DNA of 5,399 nucleotides from Campylobacterota bacterium (GTDB lineage Bacteria > Campylobacterota > Campylobacteria > Campylobacterales > Sulfurovaceae): assembly GCA_011372825.1 (NCBI GenBank), contig DSAK01000110.1, forward strand, positions 1-5,399. The letters run 5' to 3'. Position numbers and translations under genes: made by a program. Below are positions 1 through 4,344 of this stretch, piece after piece (positions within the stretch are counted from its first letter, which is position 1; each line of letters opens with the position of its first letter). The notes under the pieces are model-generated. The model saw nothing but the letters and a program-made list of their open reading frames with translations, ran no database searches and was not told the origin of the DNA.

Positions 1-123
1 CGCTAAAAAGGCAACGCTTTTCATTTGATATATTCACTTCCTTTCAAAGTAAAGATAGTTTTTTAAGTTTGTTTTTGAAGCGGATAATTTTAACTATACT
101 ATAATACAAAGGAGATGATAAAA
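1..123. repeat. Terminal direct repeat, left copy (circular overlap)
   Basis: Bases 1-123 are identical to 5277-5399, the last bases of the window. The right copy ends just before GTATGAAAAA, which follows the left copy, so joining the ends gives one continuous sequence with an intact ribosome binding site and start for the protease gene. This is what a closed circle linearised with an assembly overlap looks like, giving a 5276-bp molecule. The left copy also carries the first eight codons (bases 1-24, minus strand) of the small hydrophobic gene that is complete only at the right end. A true terminal repeat of a linear element is possible but less likely for a mob/rep plasmid. Confidence 0.93.
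75..118 (+). promoter_or_regulatory. Promoter and ribosome binding site of the protease gene
   Basis: TATAAT lies at 100-105 and TTGAAG at 75-80, with a long 19-bp spacer, so the -35 is uncertain. TATACT at 95-100 is an alternative -10. Transcription would start close to the ribosome binding site and leave a very short leader. The ribosome binding site AAAGGAGATGA (108-118) differs from the 16S-complementary consensus at one base and sits 7 nt before the ATG at 126. A weaker promoter for the divergent small gene overlaps the same -35 region, so the two could be co-regulated. Confidence 0.5.
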
Positions 124-125
124 GT

Positions 126-1016
126 ATGAAAAATATTAAAAAAGCTATAATATTTTCTATGAGTTTAGCTACTATCATAGCACTTTTCATTGTATTTTTC
201 TCAAATAGTTCCAGACAGGAAAACTTAGATAACTGGATTTATGACTATGTTAATTATACAAACTTGCATGAATACTCGAAAGGAGAGTCTCAGAAGATTG
301 CAATAATTGATAGTGGAGTTTCAGAGGGTTTATTGTCTAATGAAAACTCTTCTTTTTCCTTAGTGTCAGACAATGCACATGACATTAATGGGCATGGAAC
401 TATGATGTACTCCATAATAAAAGGTTATGAAAAAGAAATCATAGGCATTAGTCCTGAAGCGGATATTATAAATATAAAAATTTTTAATGTCGATGGATCT
501 ATAAAAAAAGAAGAGTTGTATGAAGCTATAAAATTAGCGATTGAAAAAAAGGCAACCGTTATAAACTTAAGCATTGCAGGCTATAAGTATGATGAAAAGA
601 TAGCTGAAATTATTAAAGTAGCTGTTAAAGAAGGTATAACAGTAGTGGCATCTTCTGGAGATTATTCAGATGAAGAGGTTATGTTCCCTGCTAATATGGA
701 TGAAGTTGTTTCTGTTGGAGCGTTGGGAGAAGAATTTGAAGTGCTGAGCATGACTAGTGGAAAAGACTTCACAACTATAAATGCTCCTGGAGAAAACATT
801 TTAACTTTAGACAACAACAACAAAGTATTTCTTTCATCAGGAACTTCTCAAGCAACAGCACTTATCTCAGGGTATGTTTCTTTGCTAAGAGACTACGCCT
901 ATAAGTCAAAAAAAGAAATTACAAACACCGATATATTAAATTACTTGAATCTTATAAAAAACGATAAAATAAATTATCACGAAGGATTAGAAAAGATAAA
1001 TTCTCTTCCTGATTAA
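126..1016 (+). CDS. Membrane-anchored subtilisin-like serine protease (S8 family)
   Basis: A 296-aa subtilase. Residues 5-26 form one hydrophobic segment after a lysine-rich start, without a lipobox cysteine, so it is probably a signal anchor or signal peptide placing the enzyme outside the membrane. The catalytic triad is visible in family order: Asp62 in IAIIDSGVS, His90 in NGHGT, and Ser241 in SSGTSQA. The position that normally holds the oxyanion-hole Asn (AAAGN in subtilisin) reads VVASSGD, giving Asp179, which is unusual. The protein is short for a subtilase, with only about 30 residues between the anchor and the catalytic core, so there is no room for a classical I9 propeptide. On the circle it lies downstream of a secreted bacteriocin-like gene and divergent from a tiny membrane protein. 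By analogy with LanP and CylA-type subtilases I infer a role in bacteriocin maturation, but its substrate is not shown by the sequence. Confidence 0.9.
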   Translation: MKNIKKAIIFSMSLATIIALFIVFFSNSSRQENLDNWIYDYVNYTNLHEYSKGESQKIAIIDSGVSEGLLSNENSSFSLVSDNAHDINGHGTMMYSIIKGYEKEIIGISPEADIINIKIFNVDGSIKKEELYEAIKLAIEKKATVINLSIAGYKYDEKIAEIIKVAVKEGITVVASSGDYSDEEVMFPANMDEVVSVGALGEEFEVLSMTSGKDFTTINAPGENILTLDNNNKVFLSSGTSQATALISGYVSLLRDYAYKSKKEITNTDILNYLNLIKNDKINYHEGLEKINSLPD

Positions 1017-1071
1017 ATGAATAACCTTATATACAAGGCTACAGAAATGGATCTCAAGTTCTTCGAGGAGG

Positions 1072-1097
1072 CTCGTCGTGTGGGGACGAGACCCCAC
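1072..1097. repeat. Two mutually exclusive small hairpins
   Basis: CTCGTC (1072-1077) can pair with GACGAG (1085-1090), while GTGGGG (1080-1085) can pair with CCCCAC (1092-1097). The arms interleave and share base 1085, so both hairpins cannot form together. This is the left edge of the structured block that follows the protease gene. A replication-origin structure or an RNA-level element are both possible. Confidence 0.55.
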
Positions 1098-1151
1098 GTA
1101 TGTAAGGTTTCAAAAAAAGTAAAACAAGTGGATCGTCTTTTCCTGTACAAT

Positions 1152-1300
1152 CGGTTGTCGAAAACGGACTTGAGAAGTTTTGTCTCAAGTTCCCCGTTTT
1201 CGGCATTGCCGAGGGGTAAGGAAAAGGTCGGAGAGACAAGGAGGAAAGGGTGGAGATTTTTCGAGAGGTTTTTTCGAAAAATACTACCCGTGCCTTGTCT
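1152..1300. other. Candidate plasmid replication origin (single-strand-origin-like hairpins)
   Basis: Two long interrupted hairpins lie here in gene-free DNA. The first spans 1152-1211: CGAAAACGG (1159-1167) pairs with CCGTTTTCG (1194-1202), the inner arms ACTTGAGA (1168-1175) and TCTCAAGT (1183-1190) pair perfectly, and the base extends with mismatches. The second spans 1234-1300: AGACAAGG/CCTTGTCT, then GGGT/ACCC, then ATTTTTCGA (1256-1264)/TCGAAAAAT (1274-1282). The segment is visibly more GC-rich than the neighbouring genes. Long imperfect stem-loops with internal bulges in non-coding DNA are typical of single-strand origins of rolling-circle plasmids, including the palT-type ones of Bacillus. 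I cannot confirm homology, and I do not see the ssoA CS-6 motif here. A double-strand origin is also possible. Confidence 0.5.
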
Positions 1301-1413
1301 TCGAGACAGAGAAACTATGGCTTCAAAAGTACTCTTATATATAAAGAGTGAGAGTATAAAAGCACATTAAATAGGCATAGTCCTTGTGATATCAATGGGT
1401 TGAAGATTTTAAG

Positions 1414-1457
1414 ACCGTAGCGGATTTACTACGGTACCGTAGCGGATTTACTACGGT
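1414..1457. repeat. Two perfect tandem 22-bp palindromic repeats
   Basis: The 22-bp unit at 1414-1435 is repeated exactly at 1436-1457. Each unit is itself a hairpin, ACCGTAG, an 8-base loop, then CTACGGT. The junction forms the perfect 14-bp palindrome CTACGGTACCGTAG (1429-1442), and the outer arms AGACCGTAG (1412-1420) and CTACGGTCT (1451-1459) can also pair. The pair lies about 60 bp beyond the 3' end of rep. Such repeats are good candidates for initiator-binding sites (iteron or double-strand-origin bind region) or a cruciform. The function is inferred from position and symmetry only. Confidence 0.7.
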
Positions 1458-1487
1458 CTATTTCTCATTGTTTATCCCTACTCTTAA

Positions 1488-1516
1488 ATTAAAAAAGAGC
1501 CCTTAAATAGGCTCTT
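1488..1516 (-). terminator. Rho-independent terminator of the rep gene
   Basis: Read on the minus strand, AAGAGCC (1510-1516), an 8-base loop and GGCTCTT (1495-1501) form a perfect 7-bp stem followed by a T run (1491-1496). The rep stop codon TAA (1515-1517) overlaps the first arm. On the plus strand the same stem is followed only by AAAATAGTTTTT, so it could act weakly on transcripts arriving from the protease side. Confidence 0.8.
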
Positions 1517-2153
1517 AAAATAGTTTTTGAGGTAAGTTTTTAAGTACAGAGTTATTCTTCATTTGATTTTTGAATATCAATATTAAATGCTCTTCTACGT
1601 TATCACGATCACCAACATAAATAATATTTGGATTAACAAAGAGTACATAATCTTTTGCTTGATTAATATCCTTTGCATCTCCAGATACTGCTTTAGCAAA
1701 AATACCTTTTTTAATTAGCGAATTTACAATCTTACTAGTCGTCGTTCTATGTGCCTTTCTAACATCAGCAACACCTTGAACATTTAGCGCTTCTGGGGGT
1801 CTCTTCATAATGTCATCAACAATAGCATTGGAATGCATACTGATATTTGATTGTATATCAATCAAAAATGCTTTCTCTTCGTTGGTTAAGTAGTTTTGTT
1901 CTCTTATATATTCCCAGTTTTTTTGTAAAAACTGAGCAAACCTCACTTTTGATTGAACAGAGCGCTTAGTTCCGATAAACATATCTTTTCCTGTCGCCTT
2001 ACTTAAAGTCTCCATAGCTACCGTAAGTTCTTCTTGATCCACACCTCTATGGTCTTCCTTGAATTTCTCTTTTTCAACTTCAAGGGCTCTTTTTCGGGAG
2101 TTCATTTCAGCTTCTGCAAGACTTGAAGCTCTGCCGTTTTTTTCATTTTTCAT
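1515..2153 (-). CDS. repL: RepL-like plasmid replication initiation protein
   Basis: A 212-aa protein that I read as the plasmid initiator. Residues 1-45 are highly charged and probably helical. The C-terminal half looks like a winged helix: residues 123-150 (LNVQGVADVRKAHRTTTSKI onward) form a helix-turn-helix, followed by a wing and the segment FVNPNIIYVGDRDNVEE (172-188), resembling the NP-I-hydrophobic-GDRD signature of Firmicute RepL proteins (pIM13-type). No HUH or tyrosine-nickase motif of other rolling-circle Reps is seen. It is the only replication candidate on this circle. The ATG start is supported by AAAGGAGG 9 nt upstream. The gene has its own promoter inside the end of mobB, a 135-nt structured leader crossed by an antisense RNA, and a terminator at its stop codon. 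The symbol is given by family resemblance; a MarR-type regulator is the main alternative. Confidence 0.72.
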   Translation of the reverse strand: MKNEKNGRASSLAEAEMNSRKRALEVEKEKFKEDHRGVDQEELTVAMETLSKATGKDMFIGTKRSVQSKVRFAQFLQKNWEYIREQNYLTNEEKAFLIDIQSNISMHSNAIVDDIMKRPPEALNVQGVADVRKAHRTTTSKIVNSLIKKGIFAKAVSGDAKDINQAKDYVLFVNPNIIYVGDRDNVEEHLILIFKNQMKNNSVLKNLPQKLF

Positions 2154-2158
2154 TATGT

Positions 2159-2231
2159 AATTCCTCCTTTATCTTGAAGGAATCAGTCCGTCATGCTATA
2201 ATTTCTATAGTTATGATGAGGGACTAATCCC
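2159..2231 (-). promoter_or_regulatory. rep leader: mutually exclusive folds controlling the ribosome binding site
   Basis: In the minus-strand leader RNA, GAUUCCUUC (2184-2176) can pair over 9 bp (two G-U) with GGAGGAAUU (2167-2159), hiding the rep ribosome binding site in a hairpin with an 8-nt loop. The same UUCC arm belongs to GGACUGAUUCC (2189-2179), which can instead pair over 11 bp (two G-U) with GGGAUUAGUCC (2231-2221) further upstream and so free the ribosome binding site. The upstream arm can also fold on itself as AGGGA-UUAG-UCCCU. That arm lies within the antisense RNA target, so antisense binding would favour the closed fold. The pairing is read directly; the regulatory logic is inference. 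Confidence 0.6.
2174..2202 (+). promoter_or_regulatory. Antisense RNA promoter in the rep leader
   Basis: TTGAAG (2174-2179), a 17-bp spacer and TATAAT (2197-2202) preceded by TGC, an extended -10. This is among the best promoter matches in the window. It points away from rep and into the leader, with a predicted start near 2209 and a strong terminator about 70 nt downstream. Confidence 0.78.
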
Positions 2232-2281
2232 TGCTGTAAAAACCACTTTTCCGTCCAAAGATAAGGTGGTTTTTTTTATTT
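2209..2281 (+). ncRNA. Predicted counter-transcribed RNA controlling rep
   Basis: A short RNA of about 70-75 nt is predicted between the extended -10 promoter and a rho-independent terminator, fully antisense to the rep mRNA leader. It has a small stem-loop AGGGA-CUAA-UCCCU (2219-2232) followed by the terminator stem. No start codon with a ribosome binding site lies inside it. Promoter, opposite orientation, length, two stem-loops and a U tract are the classic layout of plasmid copy-number antisense RNAs (as in pT181 or pMV158). Binding would cover the rep leader arm that otherwise competes for the strand hiding the rep ribosome binding site. Start and end are approximate. Confidence 0.7.
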
Positions 2282-2285
2282 TTTG
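2239..2285 (+). terminator. Terminator of the antisense RNA, possibly bidirectional
   Basis: ACCAC (2242-2246) pairs with GTGGT (2266-2270), with flanking A/T pairs and a possible inner CTTT/AAAG helix, followed by a run of eight T and further T-rich sequence (2269-2284) on the plus strand. On the minus strand the stem is followed by TTTTTA, so it could also attenuate transcripts entering from the mob operon or the rep promoter. Confidence 0.75.
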
Positions 2286-2294
2286 CACTTCTAC

Positions 2295-2324
2295 ATCATA
2301 CCATAAAACATTTTTAAACTCCAA
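2295..2324 (-). promoter_or_regulatory. Promoter of the rep gene
   Basis: On the minus strand, TTGGAG (2324-2319), an 18-bp spacer and TATGAT (2300-2295) preceded by TGG, an extended -10. Predicted start is near 2288, giving a rep leader of about 135 nt. The -35 and spacer overlap the last codons and stop of mobB, so rep has its own promoter but may also receive mob read-through. Confidence 0.6.
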
Positions 2325-2847
2325 AAATTGACTTGATAGCAAAGTAAACTGGGACTATAAAAATTGCCGTAGAAAGACCATATTTCAAGGCATCTATCCA
2401 ATGGTTTATTAGTGTCTCTTTTCTAGATCTATCGAGAGAATCCCGAACTTCTTTCTTTACTAACTCCAGTCGATTCCTTAGAGTGTCTTCCATGCTCTTC
2501 GTTGATTTCTTTAAATTTATCTCTATCCTGTCCATTCTCGAGAGCACCTCTCTGTTGCTTTCTACCATCTGATTCTTTCCACTCTCCATATGACCTGTTA
2601 AGTTCTTTACGTAATCTTCCTGAGACATCTCTAGCCTTCTCAATATCGAAATCATCTTTTGTTGAATCTTGTTTGATGTGTTTGTAAGACTCTCCAGTTG
2701 TTCCCCCAGTGTAACTCTCTTCACCGTGTCCTCGTCGAGATGAACTTTTATGTAACTCTTCATCAACTGATTCAGTTCGTTTGTTTCGTTCAGAAGAGAC
2801 TCCAACTGAGAAGTTCTGTTCTCTTCCAATTTGTCTTTCAAAGCCAT
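2314..2847 (-). CDS. mobB: MobB-like mobilisation accessory protein
   Basis: A 177-aa protein encoded in a second frame within the 3' third of mobA and running past its end. It is very charged and predicted helical/coiled-coil over about residues 1-145 (runs such as QLESLLNETNELNQL), ending in one transmembrane segment, residues 155-174 (KYGLSTAIFIVPVYFAIKSI). This architecture, and its overlap with the relaxase gene, match MobB of pC221/pS194-type plasmids, where an accessory protein helps the relaxosome. Its start is supported by AAAGGGGTG 9 nt before the ATG, embedded in mobA codons. The C-terminal membrane anchor could tether the relaxosome to the membrane or coupling protein, which is inference. 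The rep promoter overlaps its 3' end. Confidence 0.85.
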   Translation of the reverse strand: MALKDKLEENRTSQLESLLNETNELNQLMKSYIKVHLDEDTVKRVTLGEQLESLTNTSNKIQQKMISILRRLEMSQEDYVKNLTGHMESGKNQMVESNREVLSRMDRIEINLKKSTKSMEDTLRNRLELVKKEVRDSLDRSRKETLINHWIDALKYGLSTAIFIVPVYFAIKSIFGV

Positions 2848-3550
2848 TCTCTATTACACCCCTTTCATAATCCATGCCAAGTGTTTTACCCCTTACGACT
2901 CTTTTAAATCCTTCGAGTCTATAGGTTATATGCTTTCTTTTATCGTTCACTTCAATACAATGATTTTCTTCTAGGTTTTTCTTAAACTCATCGTAATTAT
3001 CAGAGTTAGACTTTTCATAGTCTATTGCTTCTCTGATAACATCTTTCCAAGAAACCTCGCCTCTCTCAAGGATACCTTGCTCTGCCTGAGTATATCTAAC
3101 TTTAGCAGAAGGCTCTTTGACTACTGATAATCCATAATCTTCGCATATACTATCACTGATTTCACGAACCATATCAATCGATTTTCTACCATGCAGCTGA
3201 AATTTATATCCGTTCTCGTGGCTTACAGAGTTGATTACTATGTGGTTATGAATATGGTCTTTATCTGCGTGAGTATATATCAAAGATTCATAGCCTTCAG
3301 CGAGTTTTTTCGCCAGTTCAACTCCTATTTCATTAGCCTGCTTTGGTGTAGTTTCACCAGGTAAAAACGATTGTATAACGTGATGAGCCTGTATCCCACC
3401 AGTCTTCCCATGCATTTGTCTAGTAGCTGAGAATTGACTTTTAGCATACTCAGGACTACAGTCAATCCCACTTTTCTCGACTGCTTTTTTTTCTGCATAA
3501 GCAATAAGGCTGTTAGCTACTTTTGTACTGCCGAGTTTAATAGTCGCCAT
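2429..3550 (-). CDS. mobA: MobA relaxase (MOBP, pC221/pS194-like)
   Basis: A 373-aa relaxase of the Relaxase/mobilisation-nuclease family, which nicks oriT, stays covalently bound to the strand and pilots it into a recipient using the conjugation apparatus of another element. The N-terminus MATIKLGSTKVANSLIAYAEKKA carries the probable catalytic Tyr18 (motif I). IQAHHVIQSF (53-62) is followed by the metal-binding motif III, YTHADKDHIHNH (92-103), with His94, His99, His101 and His103. The recognisable domain ends near residue 235. The remaining 139 residues are a Ser/Gly/Glu/Arg-rich tail that coincides exactly with the overprinted mobB frame, so the tail is probably weakly constrained. The ATG overlaps the end of mobC by 34 bp, suggesting translational coupling, with GGGAGAG just upstream. 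No conjugation pore or coupling genes are present, so the plasmid is mobilisable, not self-transmissible. Confidence 0.94.
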   Translation of the reverse strand: MATIKLGSTKVANSLIAYAEKKAVEKSGIDCSPEYAKSQFSATRQMHGKTGGIQAHHVIQSFLPGETTPKQANEIGVELAKKLAEGYESLIYTHADKDHIHNHIVINSVSHENGYKFQLHGRKSIDMVREISDSICEDYGLSVVKEPSAKVRYTQAEQGILERGEVSWKDVIREAIDYEKSNSDNYDEFKKNLEENHCIEVNDKRKHITYRLEGFKRVVRGKTLGMDYERGVIENGFERQIGREQNFSVGVSSERNKRTESVDEELHKSSSRRGHGEESYTGGTTGESYKHIKQDSTKDDFDIEKARDVSGRLRKELNRSYGEWKESDGRKQQRGALENGQDRDKFKEINEEHGRHSKESTGVSKERSSGFSR

Positions 3551-3846
3551 ATCTCTCCCAGCTCCTCTTGTAAGGCATTTATTTGCCCCTCAGACGTGCT
3601 TAGTCCACTATTAAGGTTCTTAGCTATCTGATTGACATTAACTCCAATCCTACGCAATTCTGAAGCTATCTCAATAGCTCCTTGACGATCTATCTTCGGA
3701 GATTTTATCCTAGATCCCTTTGCCTTGCTTTTACAGAAAGCAGAAACTGACATCCCAAGACTATCTGCCATCTTCTTAATTCTTTCGTATTCTTCTTCAT
3801 TAACCCTGAAATTTATCTGCCGACTTTCCTTCCTATTCGCTCCCAA
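3517..3846 (-). CDS. mobC: MobC-like relaxosome accessory protein (TTG start)
   Basis: A 109-aa protein from a TTG start. The N-terminal part RQINFRVNEEEYERIKKMAD is a ribbon-helix-helix-like DNA-binding segment, and the remainder contains the MobC-family stretch around ELRRIGVNVNQIAKNLNSG. MobC proteins bind oriT and help MobA open it. An upstream ATG at 3876 in the same frame would give 119 aa, but it has no ribosome binding site. AAGGAGG ends 6 nt before the TTG at 3846-3844 and would itself be coding under the longer start, so TTG is preferred. It is first in the mob operon and overlaps mobA. An inverted repeat TAGACT/AGTCTA just upstream could be its own operator. Confidence 0.88.
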   Translation of the reverse strand: MGANRKESRQINFRVNEEEYERIKKMADSLGMSVSAFCKSKAKGSRIKSPKIDRQGAIEIASELRRIGVNVNQIAKNLNSGLSTSEGQINALQEELGEIWRLLNSAVQK

Positions 3847-3858
3847 AAGACACCTCCT

Positions 3859-3894
3859 TAGACTAATATATGTCATAAGTCTATCACAGGTCTA
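3859..3894. promoter_or_regulatory. Inverted repeat upstream of mobC, possible operator
   Basis: TAGACT (3859-3864) and AGTCTA (3878-3883) form a 6-bp dyad with a 13-bp gap, and a third half-site GGTCTA lies at 3889-3894. It sits where the mobC promoter must be. A minus-strand TATATT (3871-3866) is a possible -10 but no good -35 is seen. Small ribbon-helix-helix proteins often repress their own operon through such half-sites. Binding by MobC is inference. Confidence 0.4.
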
Positions 3895-3903
3895 AATAAC
3901 ACG

Positions 3904-3948
3904 CAAGCTCGATATTTGATAGCCACTTCGTGGCATCAAATAAGCTTG
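3904..3948. other. oriT: Candidate origin of transfer (oriT)
   Basis: A long inverted repeat immediately upstream of mobC, the position of oriT in pC221-type plasmids. CAAGCT (3904-3909), TATTTGAT (3913-3920) and GCCAC (3922-3926) pair with GTGGC (3930-3934), ATCAAATA (3935-3942) and AGCTTG (3943-3948), with a TTC loop, one bulged A and a 3-nt asymmetry: 19 paired positions in all. MOBP relaxases typically nick a few bases beyond such an arm, so TAAGCTTG (3941-3948) and the following bases are the likely nic region. A second small hairpin, TTGGGT-TGC-ACCCAA, follows at 3949-3963. The exact nick site cannot be read from sequence alone. Confidence 0.7.
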
Positions 3949-3991
3949 TTGGGTTGCACCCAAACCCGCAAAAGAGTAAAGAGAAAAGGAA

Positions 3992-4227
3992 AAAAGTCTA
4001 ACGACTTTTAAAATAAAAGGCTTCGCCTAAAACCTTGCCCCTTTTTTAAAAGGGGCAAACCCCCAAAATCTTCTTTCCGCTTCCAGCGGGACACTCGGCG
4101 TTAGCCACGCCCCGAACCTTTCGGTTCGGAGCAAGCTCCCAGTGTGGTGTTTTCCATTTCGTAAAGGTACGCTGCGCTCATTGGACTCCTTATGCTCGCT
4201 CCTTCGTCGCTCCGCTACCGTCCAATG
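3992..4227. other. Dense block of hairpins in gene-free DNA
   Basis: No credible gene lies between 3877 and 4344. The middle is packed with inverted repeats: AAAAGTC/GACTTTT (3992-4009), AGGC-TTC-GCCT (4018-4028), an 11-bp stem at 4035-4045/4048-4058 with a 2-nt centre, CCGCT-TCC-AGCGG (4077-4089), GGCG/CGCC (4097-4111), CCGAACC-TTTC-GGTTCGG (4112-4129), GGAGC-AA-GCTCC (4128-4139), and CATTGGAC/GTCCAATG (4179-4227). ACACT (4091-4095) and AGTGT (4141-4145) could close several of these into a branched fold. It is more GC-rich than the genes. A single-strand origin, an extended oriT or a structured RNA are the options I see. None can be chosen from sequence alone. Confidence 0.5.
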
Positions 4228-4284
4228 CCCTTGACTTCATTCCAAACTTACAATAGTAAACTATTTTTAAATAAAAAACTTTGA

Positions 4285-4337
4285 TTGTATATTAAAGGCA
4301 TTAAATGTTATAATTACTAAAATAAAATTTAAGGAGG
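4285..4337 (+). promoter_or_regulatory. Promoter and ribosome binding site of the secreted bacteriocin-like gene
   Basis: TTGTAT (4285-4290), an 18-bp spacer and TATAAT (4309-4314) preceded by TGT, an extended -10. The predicted start is near 4321, giving a leader of about 24 nt. AAGGAGG (4331-4337) lies 7 nt before the TTG start codon and decides that start. No operator-like repeat is obvious. Confidence 0.72.
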
Positions 4338-4344
4338 AATTACT

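Noticed and set aside
1019..1041. Terminator after the protease gene (CCTT/AAGG near 1024-1037)
   Set aside because: The stem is only four base pairs and there is no T run. Transcription may continue into the structured region.
1054..1239. Minus-strand 61-codon frame
   Set aside because: It lies inside the same hairpin block and has no ribosome binding site or recognisable composition.
1017..1370. Plus-strand open frame of 117 codons after the protease stop
   Set aside because: It has no ribosome binding site, and its sequence is mostly the arms of the long hairpins. The Arg/Phe-rich product looks like a by-product of those repeats.
1427..1433. TACTACG inside the 22-bp repeats, like the nick sequence of pMV158-type rolling-circle origins
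   Set aside because: The initiator here is not a pMV158-type HUH protein, the motif lies in a stem arm and not a loop, and the following bases differ. Probably coincidence.
1414..1457. CRISPR array
   Set aside because: There are only two directly abutting repeats with no spacers and no cas genes.
2502..2907. Plus-strand frames opposite mobA/mobB
   Set aside because: They are antisense shadows of the two real overlapping mob genes, without ribosome binding sites.
3434..3631. Plus-strand 65-codon frame opposite the mobC/mobA junction
   Set aside because: It is an antisense shadow with a Cys/Ser/Phe-rich product and no translation signal.
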